Assembly (NCBI GenBank): GCA_026706665.1
Contig: JAPOYI010000166.1
Coordinates: forward strand, 1-34,462
DNA from: Gammaproteobacteria bacterium
GTDB lineage: Bacteria > Pseudomonadota > Gammaproteobacteria > Pseudomonadales > Azotimanducaceae
Direction: 5' to 3'
Length of the DNA: 34,462 bases
Both the position numbers and the translations under genes were made by a program. Each line of letters begins with the position of its first letter. Positions within the stretch are counted from its first letter, which is position 1. This document shows, in pieces, positions 17,476-26,729 of the stretch. The notes beneath the pieces were generated by a model. It had not been told where the DNA came from, made no database searches, and saw nothing but the letters and a program-made list of their open reading frames with translations.

Positions 17476-17491
17476 TATGATCGGCCCTGCT

Positions 17492-18565
17492 CTAAAACAC
17501 GCCCCATTGGCGACCACCACTGCTCATGCGGAAATGACCGTCAACGGCCTTTGAGCGCCGCTTCCATGAAGCTACGTCACGGCGCCGTCCAACGGTCAGG
17601 CGAAACCGACGAAGCCCGACCTGTTCAAAGCAGAGGGTTTCCTGATCGTATTTGGCGGGACCATGCGACCCTGGCAACGGCAGTGTCAGTACATCCATGC
17701 CGTTGTTGCTGAACCGCAACGAGCAATCGCTTCGGACAATTCCCCCGTAGTCAATCGCAACGTTTCCGACGGTCGTGTCTTTACTCAGATCCCGCGCCGG
17801 AAACCCAAAGAAAACCCGACTGTTGCGCTTGAGCATGAGCTGATTTCCCGGACGGTCGGCGCCCCGATTCAAATGCAGGTTGCCAGCCTCGATCCACAAG
17901 TGCTTGCAGACATTGAGCTTGCGCAATTGTATGGGGGTCAGCTGCCGGCCGGTTCCGACCGATGTTGGCGCCGCATCGTCGTCGGTTGGCGTCGGGTGCC
18001 TGCGGTTGTCCGCCGCCCGATACCGGGCCTCGTAGTTGTCGGCGATCTCGCTGAGCGGCGTCGCCAGTTGCCAATGCCTGTCAAACCACCTCCCGACTTG
18101 GCGAAACGCCGAGACGGACGGATCCGCCACGACCGCACCCGCCTCAATGCCGGCGCATAGCCCGGTTCGGGACAAGTTTCCAGAACCAACCACGACGACC
18201 TTCTCGGTATTGCGTCGGAAGGCGTAAACCTTGGGGTGGAAGGAGGCTCTCGGGCAGCAACCGTTGCGACCAGCGACGAAGATCCCGTCATGGATGCGCA
18301 CGCGGGACTTGGGTAGCGTGTTGAGTTCGGCCAACGCGACCGGATCCGAGCGGCAGAAGTCAATGCCGACCAGCCACCGTTTGCGGACGCTTTCCCAAGA
18401 GCCGTTGGCTTCCAGACGATCAAGCAACTCGGCAACCCCGCTGTGCGTTGAATAGGCAACAGCAGCGATCATCTGGGTCGGACGAATCCTCGCGTAGGCT
18501 GCCGCGACCCCTTCAATATAGCTGCCGTCGTCCGCCTCGGTGCTCAGGAACTTCACATTTGGCAC
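17492..18565 (-). CDS. Phospholipase D-fold protein, probable nuclease (NgoFVII/BfiI-like possibility)
   Basis: A 357-residue protein with one HKD-type motif. ASFHPKVYAFRR near residues 107-118 supplies H and K, followed by VVVVGSGNLSRTGL, the usual GSxN continuation. PLD-fold proteins with a single motif act as dimers in restriction enzymes such as BfiI and in other nucleases. The C-terminal region ends in a beta-rich segment closing with SSGGRQWGVF. This resembles the B3-like DNA-binding end of PLD-type restriction enzymes (NgoFVII family), though I am unsure of that. The gene starts two bases after pglX copy A and sits between the two pglX genes, so it is expressed with the BREX operon. 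It may be a methylation-sensitive effector; this is inference from fold and position. No signal peptide is seen. Confidence 0.82.
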   Translation of the reverse strand: MPNVKFLSTEADDGSYIEGVAAAYARIRPTQMIAAVAYSTHSGVAELLDRLEANGSWESVRKRWLVGIDFCRSDPVALAELNTLPKSRVRIHDGIFVAGRNGCCPRASFHPKVYAFRRNTEKVVVVGSGNLSRTGLCAGIEAGAVVADPSVSAFRQVGRWFDRHWQLATPLSEIADNYEARYRAADNRRHPTPTDDDAAPTSVGTGRQLTPIQLRKLNVCKHLWIEAGNLHLNRGADRPGNQLMLKRNSRVFFGFPARDLSKDTTVGNVAIDYGGIVRSDCSLRFSNNGMDVLTLPLPGSHGPAKYDQETLCFEQVGLRRFRLTVGRRRDVASWKRRSKAVDGHFRMSSGGRQWGVF

Positions 18566-18567
18566 TA

Positions 18568-21500
18568 CTACCTCATCTTCTTAGTTGCGGGAACGTGAAC
18601 GTCATTGACCCGGTCGCCGCTGAATACTCCATCGACCCAAAACCACGGGTAGTCCTCCTTGCCGCGCACAGGCTCCCGGCCCCGATCCTTGCGCCAGCTA
18701 ATGTTTGGCTTCGTGCGTAGCACGCCGGCGCCTCGGTGGCCGCCGGGCAGATCCTGAGCCATGAACGGTCGGATGTTCAGGCGGACACCATCGTTGACGT
18801 CCGGGGCCCAGCTCATTGGCTGATCTTGAATCGGCTTCCAGCGTACGAAGATGTCAAACGGCGGTTTACCTTCAAGAATCGCGACGAGGCGTTTCTGCAG
18901 TTCCAGCGCCGCCGTGAGACGAGCGTCTGCCCCGGCTGCACCACGCCTAACGTCATCTTGGCAGCGTGAAATCCACTCGCCAAGGTAGCTGTACGTCAGC
19001 GATTCCAACAGGCGTCGTCCGGCCCCATCGGGAGCAGTCAATCGGTGATAGTTGACGAGTGCGTGGAATCCATCGTTTCTACGACCGTCCCACACATGCC
19101 AGACGAATGGGCGGCTGTGGAATAGTTGGCAATGCTGTTCGAAGAAAGCATTCCGTAACCAGTCGTCGAGAGATCGGCTTTTCACTTCGGCCAGCAGGCT
19201 CGCCAACCGGTCGTCCCGCCAACCCGTTCCCCACGCTCGTTCAAGCAGCCGCTGCAGTCGGTGCTCAGCTGCGTGATGTCCGCGCACAGCCGGAATGCAA
19301 ACGATACCGTCCTTGGCGGCCAATGCATCGAGCGCTCTTCCTTGGAGCATGCGCCGCTTGGCGGTGTCGGCGACATCCAGACGAAGACCGGTCTGCATCG
19401 GCCACCTGTAGCCCAGCAACCGAGCCACGGCAACCTGCAATGCGTGCCGTGCGTAACGCGGGTGGCCGTGGAAAGCCCATTGGGTGGGATCGCTCGTCTC
19501 CCGTGCAAGAGGTCTCTCGGCGCCGTTGGTCCGGGAGTTGCGCCAGTGCGAGGCGTCGTATGGGACCTTCGTCAAGGTGGCGTTCGTCACTGACAGCTTT
19601 GGGTTCAGTCTGCGTACGCGCTCTCGATAATCGGGCGAGCTGCAATACGCCCAAATCGCCGCAAGTTCGTCATCATCGTGGGGCACGACCACGGCGACGT
19701 TGCAGTCAAACTTCGTTCCCAGATAGAGCGATGCGGGTAATTCGCCCATGCGGTTGATCACAACACCGCGTTTGCCCCACGCGGCATGACCGGACTTCCA
19801 GCCACCCAGACGGCCTTCCTGCTTGAGGGCTTGGGCGTGGCGAGCGTACCTGCCGCAGCCACCCTCCCAAAATAAGGCATGGCTACAGCCGCTGATACGC
19901 GCAGTGGACGACGGCGCAAACTGAAACGGTTCCCAACCGTTGGCCAGCCGCGGCAGTTCCCAGAAGTTGAAGACGAACTGGGCGTTGTCACTGGTTGCAA
20001 GTCCTTGGTGGGCGTACGCCACGCTACTGAGTAGGAGTGCATCCTCATCCGCGTCATAGCCGATTACCGAATCTGGGTTGGCGGCCTGGGCTGCTTGACT
20101 GAGTGCGCGAACGGGCTCTTCCCGTAGCCACCGGGCTTTCAGTTCCGGAGTCTTGCCCTTCGTCGCATCAATCCACGAGAACGCGCGACCAAGCTGATCT
20201 TGAGATTCACCAACAATGATCAGGCACGCATTCACCACTTCGCCGCCAATGGATTCGAAAGCTCTTGGTCCCAGCGTCGCCAGCATGTGCCAAGTGCGTT
20301 CGGCAAGTAGCCGGCGGCGTAAGTTTCGGTAACGGGCAAGAAACAACCAATACTGAGGCACCACCAGGACGGTTGTTCCCGCGTCCACACACAGTTTCAG
20401 GAGCCGCTCGAGGAACACAGTCGCGAGATCCTGCTGGGATCGAGGGAAGTGCTTCTCACAGTATTTACGCAGTAGCGGGCTCTGCTTCTCGCGACCAAGG
20501 TATGGGACGTTGGTTGCCACGAGGTGAAACCGCCCCGTCAGCATCTCGGCCGCTTCCGTTATACCAAGGGCGGCGATGGCCGTCTCCTCGCGTTCCGCGT
20601 CCCCGGTATGCCCGGCAAGCGCCCGCTCCAGTAGAGGCCGCAATTGATCGAAGCCCGCCGTGAGCATGTCCTCCGGCGCCGAGCGCACCGGGTCTACCAG
20701 GCTCCCCAGCGTCGGCGCATCCCGAAACGCGTCGTGCAGCGCCGCCATCCCAGCCTCAACCTTCGAATCGCCCTCGGCCAGGCTGAGCCACTCCTCTTTT
20801 CTCGCCGCCACCGGCTGCCCACACCACGCGAGGTTGAGTCTCGGAAGCCCTCTATAGCCCCCGGCATCCGGATAGCGCCATGCCTCCAGCGCCAGCGCGA
20901 ACGCCGCGATGGCCACGCACCGCTGGTCGATCTCGAGGCCGTGGAGGTTCTCGCGCAGAACCGCTTTCACCGCCGCCGAGGAGTCGAGCCCCTCCAACGC
21001 CATGCGCATCGGCGCCAGCATCAGCAGCGCAGCGACAAGGAAGTGTCCAGAACCGCAGCAAGGGTCGAGGAGCCGGAACTCCGAGAGGTCGTCCGGCCAG
21101 CCGGCGAAAGTCCCTGCCGCAGGATGGCCGTCCTCGGCATGGCGCAGGTAGGTCAGGTCTGCCGGGCACGTCTTGCCGGGATGCCGGCTCGCCCACCACG
21201 CCCCGAGCGAGTTGTGCAACAGGAACTGCACCATGTAGGGTTCGGTGAAGAGTTGCGTCACCGCGGGCAGCTCCTCCGCCCCGATCTTCGCCTCCGAGCG
21301 GTTGACCTCGTCCTTCTTCCTCGCCTGCCAGAACTGGTACACCCAGCCCAGGGCGTCGCTCGCCATGAAGATCTCCGTCGCGAGCCCTTCAACCAGCTCC
21401 TCAAGTCTCACGCGATGCTCGCGCGCAAGCCGAACTCCGAACACGGGATGGTCCGGTCGGAACACCTGCGGCAGCATGCGCTGCGCAAACTGCGCCGCCA

Positions 21501-21891
21501 ACATCCATCGGTCCGTTCCTTCGCCCTTCGCGAGGTCCTCGCACTCGTCGAGCGTGACCGGCACCCCAAAATCCGGCTCGATCAGCAGGTGGTTCTCCGC
21601 CAGAAAACGGGCGAACAGCATGGCGTGCCAGTGTTCGTAGGCGCACTCGTGCGTCAGGTGGTCGATCCCATGCGCGCCGGATCGCCCGTCCATCCTGTCG
21701 CCCAGGTGCCGCGCATGCGCCCGGAGCCGGCGCCGCAACGCACGCTGCTCCTCCGACATGTGCTCGAACGGCTCGCGTTCATCGACCGCAAGTGACTTCA
21801 GGGCCGCCCTTGCGCCCGTTTCCGCCATGTCGCGCGCGTTGACGATCGCGCGTTCGAGTTGCCGCCGGTGCTCTGTCGAAAGCGTCTTCAT
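18568..21891 (-). CDS. pglX: BREX adenine-specific DNA methyltransferase PglX, copy A (brxC-proximal)
   Basis: A 1107-residue PglX that begins six bases after the brxC stop, the standard BREX position. Residues 1-425, including SAM motif I (D276-G282), are identical to copy B. Residue 426 is alanine instead of aspartate, and scattered changes follow. After NVPYL (461-465) the sequences part completely, with no nucleotide-level identity through the presumed target recognition region (about 480-860). The C-terminal 200 residues are again related to copy B at protein level (HVWDGRRNDGFHALVNYHR, FDIFVRWKP, GVRLNIRPFM). The catalytic motif is NVPY, as in copy B. The difference in the central domain predicts a second recognition sequence. 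The two enzymes may both be active, or one may be a spare cassette. Confidence 0.92.
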   Translation of the reverse strand: MKTLSTEHRRQLERAIVNARDMAETGARAALKSLAVDEREPFEHMSEEQRALRRRLRAHARHLGDRMDGRSGAHGIDHLTHECAYEHWHAMLFARFLAENHLLIEPDFGVPVTLDECEDLAKGEGTDRWMLAAQFAQRMLPQVFRPDHPVFGVRLAREHRVRLEELVEGLATEIFMASDALGWVYQFWQARKKDEVNRSEAKIGAEELPAVTQLFTEPYMVQFLLHNSLGAWWASRHPGKTCPADLTYLRHAEDGHPAAGTFAGWPDDLSEFRLLDPCCGSGHFLVAALLMLAPMRMALEGLDSSAAVKAVLRENLHGLEIDQRCVAIAAFALALEAWRYPDAGGYRGLPRLNLAWCGQPVAARKEEWLSLAEGDSKVEAGMAALHDAFRDAPTLGSLVDPVRSAPEDMLTAGFDQLRPLLERALAGHTGDAEREETAIAALGITEAAEMLTGRFHLVATNVPYLGREKQSPLLRKYCEKHFPRSQQDLATVFLERLLKLCVDAGTTVLVVPQYWLFLARYRNLRRRLLAERTWHMLATLGPRAFESIGGEVVNACLIIVGESQDQLGRAFSWIDATKGKTPELKARWLREEPVRALSQAAQAANPDSVIGYDADEDALLLSSVAYAHQGLATSDNAQFVFNFWELPRLANGWEPFQFAPSSTARISGCSHALFWEGGCGRYARHAQALKQEGRLGGWKSGHAAWGKRGVVINRMGELPASLYLGTKFDCNVAVVVPHDDDELAAIWAYCSSPDYRERVRRLNPKLSVTNATLTKVPYDASHWRNSRTNGAERPLARETSDPTQWAFHGHPRYARHALQVAVARLLGYRWPMQTGLRLDVADTAKRRMLQGRALDALAAKDGIVCIPAVRGHHAAEHRLQRLLERAWGTGWRDDRLASLLAEVKSRSLDDWLRNAFFEQHCQLFHSRPFVWHVWDGRRNDGFHALVNYHRLTAPDGAGRRLLESLTYSYLGEWISRCQDDVRRGAAGADARLTAALELQKRLVAILEGKPPFDIFVRWKPIQDQPMSWAPDVNDGVRLNIRPFMAQDLPGGHRGAGVLRTKPNISWRKDRGREPVRGKEDYPWFWVDGVFSGDRVNDVHVPATKKMR

Positions 21892-21906
21892 CGTCGTCTA
21901 TGAAAC
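20616..21906 (-). repeat. Direct repeat, copy A (pglX 5' half plus brxC tail)
   Basis: Partner of 16185-17475. It includes the last nine bases of brxC with its stop codon, the six-base spacer and pglX codons 1-425. Both repeats have the same orientation. Recombination between them would therefore delete 4431 bases, removing the unique half of pglX copy A and the PLD gene, and joining brxC to a pglX with copy B specificity. Confidence 0.93.
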
Positions 21907-24900
21907 CGCGATCGGCCCCTTCTCCAGTTCCTCCAGCAGCCGCCTTTCGGTCTCGGCCAGCCACTCCTTTGCCTCCTCGGGCGAGCGCAGTGGCCCGCTG
22001 TCGAGCTTGATGTGGCGCACCTTCGGCTCGACCAGTCTGTCCGCTTCCATCCGCGCCTCGGCGAACAGTTGCGGCAGCGCCGCCGTGCGCGTGCGCCAGG
22101 TCTTCAAGGACGTTCGGGAAAGCGATTCGATCACTTCCTGTTCGGTCCCCGTAGGTCCCTTGGTACTGGCAACGGCACCTCGTTCCCTGAGAATCCCGGC
22201 GCGCTCCGACGGCTCGATCGTCTGCCAGCTTGCAACCTCCTCAATAGCCTCGGATTGCGCCTTGAACACTTCCAGGTGTCGGCGCTCGGCGGCCACCAAG
22301 GCGCCACGTAGGACATCCACAAGGCCGCGCGCCAGATCCGGCAGGGGATCGGTGGCGTCCAGCAAGCTGCGGTTCTGGGCGATCGCGTCAAGCTGCAATC
22401 GAAGATCCTCCGTACCGGCCACGCCATCCGCGTGCTCGGCAAGCAACAAGACTCGCTCGTAGGAAGGCAAGCGAGCCGTAGCGATCTCTGACGCTGCCGT
22501 CCAATCGTTCAGCTTTGCCAGAAGCTCATCATGCCGGTCGAGAATGCCCCGCAGTTGCTCGTTGCCGACGAGCGACTGGATATCCTCGACACCGCTCGTG
22601 TCCGGCTTTGAGGGAAGCGGCGGAGCGCCGCCAGCGCGGGCCGCCAGCTCGGCCAGTTGGCCCAGGAACAACTTGGCGGCGGCCGCTTCTTCGTTCGGCT
22701 GGACCGGCACGCCCGCCTTGCTGAGGAGTTGACGCAGTTTTAACCGTTCGTGGGTCTCTATAGTCGCGCTTTCCACCCGAAAGTCCGTTGTCGAGACCTT
22801 CCCCTGATCCAGCTGTCCGGGTGCCAGCGGCGTCCCGTTCAACGTCGCTCGAAGGTGGCCGGACGCGAACAGACTGACGAGCGCAGCGTCAACCGCGTCA
22901 CGCGGCCAGCCGTAGGGCGGGCTCGCGAAATGCGTGCGGACGTCGCGGCCTCTTCGCCCGCTGCCGACGAACAACAGAACGGCGGCGCATACTGCATGGT
23001 CCTCGGTCTTGCCTTGGTGATCCACCGCTTCGAGCGGGTTTGCCGCACCTCTGCGCGCGCGCTCGATCACCGTGCGCCAGCGCGTGTCGTCGGCTTGCCT
23101 GAATTCGTGGAACAGGCGGTCGAGCGACGCATTGGCCCCCGCCTCAATCTTGTCGGCCAGGCTCGCCTGAGGCAGTTCCGTGCCTCCGCCCTGGTATGCC
23201 CTGGCTCCGGCGACGACCTCCCCGACCAGCGCCCTCAAGCTGTTCTCCGCTTCGGCAAGTCGAGTTTCCATGCCCTGGCGGGCTTCGATTCCTTCCGCAA
23301 GCGACGGAACGCCCTTGTAGTCGAGAGTCCCCTTCGCACCATCTCGCATGGCGATGGCGCGTTGCAGCGCATCCGCCCGCGCCCTCGGCACGAAAACGTG
23401 GATCGTGGCGTCGTCGGCTCCCGCGGCGCGTGCATCGTCAACCACGTTCTTCGCGGACGCGCCCCAGCCGTCCCGCACCCAGATCGCCACTTCGCCGCTG
23501 CCGGAGGTCGGCGGCTCCGAACCGAAGTTCAGCGAGAGCTTGCGCGGTTCCCTGCTGGCACCTTGCGTCAGTCTCGGCGGACCGATTGCACGCTGCACGG
23601 CGTCATTCAATACCTGCGCCCGTATGGGTCCGATACGCATTGGATTGTTCATCAGCCGGTTCTGGCGCGCGCGAAACTCCGCCTCCCACTCGCTGCTCTC
23701 GCGCGTCTGAAGACTGTATTCCTCATCGAGCTTTATCAGCGTCCCCGCTTCGACGAGTTCATCGAGCAGGTGGGGAATTCGACCTCGAAGCGCGGCCCCA
23801 TCCCGGGCGAGGTCTGAGACGAGGAGGTCCGCAAGTGTCGAGGCGGTCGCGCGCACGCCGATATCTGCCGAGGCATCGACCGGGAGCTTGCGGATCAGAA
23901 AAATCAGCGCACAGGCCCGTGACTTGAGCGTGCCGTCCGGCGTTCCGTCTTCCAATTTCGTGATCGTCTCGTTGATCTCGCGCAGTAGAACCCCTGACTG
24001 GAGCAGGCTCGCGGAGATTTCCTCGAATAGAAAGTCCGCCGGCACTGCAGTACCCAAGGGACTATCGGCCGTGTGCCGAATCGCGTCGTAGACGATACGC
24101 AACTGCGTGCGCAACTGACCCGCCGTTCCGGCTCGGTCGACCGCCCTTAGCGCCTGCTCCCAAAACCGGCGGCGTACGGGAAGAAGAGGGTAGTCGTCCA
24201 CCAGCACCGCGCTGTCCTCGGCGCGCGGGCCGATCGCAGTCCCGACCAGATGCCGGTCGATTTCGCCTGCGTTTGCGTCCAGCGTATCGCGCACGTCATT
24301 GACGCGGTCTGCTCGTTTTGCCAGCACGACCCTTCTCGTCACCGTCTCTACGTCGGTGTCCGAGAGTTCGACATTAACCGTGAACCGGCCTTGCAGGCGT
24401 TGGAGCGCATGCGTTCCGGACAGCGCTGTTTGCCCCGTTCCCACGAACAGCAGCCGGCCCTGGAACTGCTTGCTACACGCCTCGACGACCTCCTGGACGA
24501 CGTACGAACGATTGGCGTCCTCACCGATATACTGCTGCACCTCGTCGAGTACAACCACGGTACACGGCATCTCGCCTTCCGGCGCCAGGACATCCCGCAG
24601 CATCGAGACGAGTGCGTCGTTGGAGATGTCCTTCTCGTTGGGGAACTGGTTGCGGATAGCTGTGCGGGCGTCTCGTTCGTTCGCCGCGAAATCCGGGTCG
24701 GCCCTCAGCAGTTCCTTTGCGATGAGCGGGCTCACGTACATGTCGTTCAGTTCGCGTCGGAACTTCCGCCCCTCGGATTCCACGCCGGCGCTGACCCGCT
24801 CGTAAATCCCGTTCCGCTTGAGCCACAGGGCGAAACGCGCCTGCGCGTAGCTGTCGGGAAGCCCGGCCGATCGGAGCACCACCCCGAGCAACGCCAGCCG

Positions 24901-25341
24901 AACGCTGTCCCCCGCCGCGGACCCAAGCGTGCCGGCCGCGGCGTGAAGGCCGCCCGAGCGCCTGCCGAGCGTCGTTATTTCCCGCAGCAAGTCGTTGACT
25001 TCTGTCGGCAGCCGGGCGAGGCCCCGGGCTCGGGCACCGTCTTCCGGAAACTCCTGGTCGACCCAGAGGAAGCGCAGCATCTTGGCCAGGTGGGACTTTC
25101 CGCTGCCGAAGAAACCGCTGATCCAGGCTGCCGGCTGTTCCGGCTGCCCCTGGTTGTTGACGTACGACTCGAGAATCCGGACCATTCCGCGCTGATACTC
25201 GCCTTCGCAAACGAAGTGCTCGAGCTCGAATCTGAGCGTCTGCCGTTCGTCGTCCGTTCGCGCATCCGTCATCGCTGCAACGCCGTTGTTGAGCAGCGCT
25301 GCAGTGTCGGGGTTTCGCTGGTATAAATCGCGGTTCTTCAT
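21898..25341 (-). CDS. brxC: BREX P-loop ATPase BrxC
   Basis: A 1147-residue large BREX ATPase, expected to be cytoplasmic and part of the core complex. Walker A is GFFGSGKS at 76-83 in AAWISGFFGSGKSHLAKML, a hallmark of BrxC/PglY. Walker B is VVVLDEVQQYIG (about 255-270). The rest is a long ATPase core, then helical and coiled-coil regions. The start was placed at the ATG at 25341 (MKNRDLYQRNP), because BrxC proteins begin at this conserved segment and it lies seven bases after the brxB stop. The frame stays open to 25482 but that part overlaps brxB and is arginine/serine/threonine rich. The final nine bases belong to the pglX repeat. Confidence 0.94.
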   Translation of the reverse strand: MKNRDLYQRNPDTAALLNNGVAAMTDARTDDERQTLRFELEHFVCEGEYQRGMVRILESYVNNQGQPEQPAAWISGFFGSGKSHLAKMLRFLWVDQEFPEDGARARGLARLPTEVNDLLREITTLGRRSGGLHAAAGTLGSAAGDSVRLALLGVVLRSAGLPDSYAQARFALWLKRNGIYERVSAGVESEGRKFRRELNDMYVSPLIAKELLRADPDFAANERDARTAIRNQFPNEKDISNDALVSMLRDVLAPEGEMPCTVVVLDEVQQYIGEDANRSYVVQEVVEACSKQFQGRLLFVGTGQTALSGTHALQRLQGRFTVNVELSDTDVETVTRRVVLAKRADRVNDVRDTLDANAGEIDRHLVGTAIGPRAEDSAVLVDDYPLLPVRRRFWEQALRAVDRAGTAGQLRTQLRIVYDAIRHTADSPLGTAVPADFLFEEISASLLQSGVLLREINETITKLEDGTPDGTLKSRACALIFLIRKLPVDASADIGVRATASTLADLLVSDLARDGAALRGRIPHLLDELVEAGTLIKLDEEYSLQTRESSEWEAEFRARQNRLMNNPMRIGPIRAQVLNDAVQRAIGPPRLTQGASREPRKLSLNFGSEPPTSGSGEVAIWVRDGWGASAKNVVDDARAAGADDATIHVFVPRARADALQRAIAMRDGAKGTLDYKGVPSLAEGIEARQGMETRLAEAENSLRALVGEVVAGARAYQGGGTELPQASLADKIEAGANASLDRLFHEFRQADDTRWRTVIERARRGAANPLEAVDHQGKTEDHAVCAAVLLFVGSGRRGRDVRTHFASPPYGWPRDAVDAALVSLFASGHLRATLNGTPLAPGQLDQGKVSTTDFRVESATIETHERLKLRQLLSKAGVPVQPNEEAAAAKLFLGQLAELAARAGGAPPLPSKPDTSGVEDIQSLVGNEQLRGILDRHDELLAKLNDWTAASEIATARLPSYERVLLLAEHADGVAGTEDLRLQLDAIAQNRSLLDATDPLPDLARGLVDVLRGALVAAERRHLEVFKAQSEAIEEVASWQTIEPSERAGILRERGAVASTKGPTGTEQEVIESLSRTSLKTWRTRTAALPQLFAEARMEADRLVEPKVRHIKLDSGPLRSPEEAKEWLAETERRLLEELEKGPIAVS

Positions 25342-25348
25342 CGGTCGG

Positions 25349-25918
25349 TCATACCTCGTACACTCCCCTATCCTCGTGAACCGTGATCGGTACCGCCAGG
25401 TAGTTCCAGCCATCCCGAGCGTCGAGCAGCCTGTAATTGTTGTTCTCGTGCTCGCCGGGGAAGAACACGACGATCCTTCCATGCACGTCCGCCTCGACTT
25501 CCCTTAGCAGCGCCGACAGGCGGATGAGCCCGAAAAGCGAGGCGACGCCGTATATAGCGACTACCGCATCTTCGTCGGCCTTGGGCGCGCGTAGCACGTC
25601 CCGAAGCCGAGATGTCAGGTACTGCAGGAAGCCGCTCTCCAACTGCAGTTCGAGATCCTCCGGAACCTCGAAGTAGCTATCGCGATAGTCCAGCTGCGCC
25701 ATCCATTCAGCGAACGCACGGGTGAGGTCACACGCGAGCCAAGTGTGGCCCGCCTCCTCCGTAATGGTTTGGAAAAGCGGCAAACGAAGACGCAGTCGTC
25801 GTTCGTCGGTCTTGTCGTACACGACGAAGATGGCCCGCTCGGGACCCGCCAGATCGCGCCTCCATGGCAGCGCTATGTGGCTGCGATAACGCTCGGCTAG
25901 AGTCTCAATTCGTCCCAA
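25349..25918 (-). CDS. brxB: BREX protein BrxB (DUF1788)
   Basis: A 189-residue small BREX core protein whose function is not established. The DUF1788 pattern is visible: FVVYDKTDERRLRLRLPLF near residue 31, an internal ESGFLQYLTSRL, then VVAIYGVASLFGLIRLS, and the C-terminal GRIVVFFPGEHENNNYRLLD (about 146-165). The length is typical. It overlaps brxA by 14 bases and precedes brxC by seven, the invariant BREX type 1 order. The start at 25918 is the only one that keeps the conserved N-terminal helix (MGRIETLAERYRSHI). Confidence 0.92.
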   Translation of the reverse strand: MGRIETLAERYRSHIALPWRRDLAGPERAIFVVYDKTDERRLRLRLPLFQTITEEAGHTWLACDLTRAFAEWMAQLDYRDSYFEVPEDLELQLESGFLQYLTSRLRDVLRAPKADEDAVVAIYGVASLFGLIRLSALLREVEADVHGRIVVFFPGEHENNNYRLLDARDGWNYLAVPITVHEDRGVYEV

Positions 25919-26729
25919 CGGTCAACTCCCTCTCCATTGCCTTCAGCCGTGGAAACGACACATCGAGCATGGAACCTGACTGTTTGAGATCCAGCAAGCC
26001 CAGCCGCCTCGCGTCCCCGGCGAGATCGAGCAATCTGCCGGGGTCCGAGTCCAGCACAGCAGCCCAGGGCGTCTCGAACAGCCGATAGCCGCGTTTCCCA
26101 GGCAGGTATCCGAGTAGGAGCGCGAATGCCGTGGCCGCCGGCGTTGCCTCTACCCGCTCCCTGACCTTACGACTCCGTCCTCGCAGATGCCCGGATTGGG
26201 TCCACGAAGACATGGTGTTTCGCACGACCGTGTCCAGCGTCGCCTCGTTGAAACGGGTTCCCACCGAATTCGCGAGCGCTTCTTGAACGGACTGACGCAT
26301 TACCTCAACCCCTGCGGGCACTTGGATGATCGGCGCCGCAGTCGCCCTTAGCAGAGGGTCGCGCGCCAACCCCATGAGCAATGCGAGAAGCGGGCGGCTC
26401 GGGTGGCTTTCGCACCATAGCTGTCTCAGCACCCGGAACATCGGCACCCCTTCGTCAAGTGCGTAGAGTTCCTTGAGGCGCTGGAACGAGATCGCGCGAG
26501 TCGCGACCGTGTGCTTTCCCAGACAGTTCTCGATCAACACCGCATCCCGGTAATCGGTCAGGACGGCTTCGCCCGGAACGGACTCCAGCAACAGCGAAAG
26601 CTCCGCGAGCATCAGTGTGCGACTACTGTGGGTGCCGCGCTCCCCTGATCGATATCCCATTCCCGTCGCCTGGACGGCACCTGGCCCACCCATTTCGCCT
26701 TCGAGATTCCATGCGTCTTTGGACCACAT
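25905..26729 (-). CDS. brxA: BREX protein BrxA (DUF1819)
   Basis: A protein of about 274 residues at the head of the BREX operon. BrxA (DUF1819) is a small, mostly helical DNA-binding protein of BREX type 1 systems. Here the family-like part starts around YRSGERGTHSSRTLMLAEL and continues through FNEATLDTVVRNTMSSWTQSGHL and LLLGYLPGKRGYRLFETPW. The start is uncertain. A GTG at 26747, ATG at 26729, ATG at 26693 (with a weak AAGG) and ATG at 26660 are all in frame, and the conserved region begins only after 26660. Canonical BrxA is nearer 200 residues, so this copy is either long or misstarted. It overlaps brxB by 14 bases. Assignment relies partly on position. Confidence 0.82.
   Translation of the reverse strand: MWSKDAWNLEGEMGGPGAVQATGMGYRSGERGTHSSRTLMLAELSLLLESVPGEAVLTDYRDAVLIENCLGKHTVATRAISFQRLKELYALDEGVPMFRVLRQLWCESHPSRPLLALLMGLARDPLLRATAAPIIQVPAGVEVMRQSVQEALANSVGTRFNEATLDTVVRNTMSSWTQSGHLRGRSRKVRERVEATPAATAFALLLGYLPGKRGYRLFETPWAAVLDSDPGRLLDLAGDARRLGLLDLKQSGSMLDVSFPRLKAMERELTVGTN

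Noticed and set aside
22750-23817. 355-codon plus-strand open frame
   Set aside because: It is antisense to brxC, which has clear Walker motifs and correct operon position.
25342-25482. Upstream in-frame extension of brxC
   Set aside because: It overlaps brxB, and the sequence is Ser/Thr/Arg-rich with no match to BrxC N-termini.
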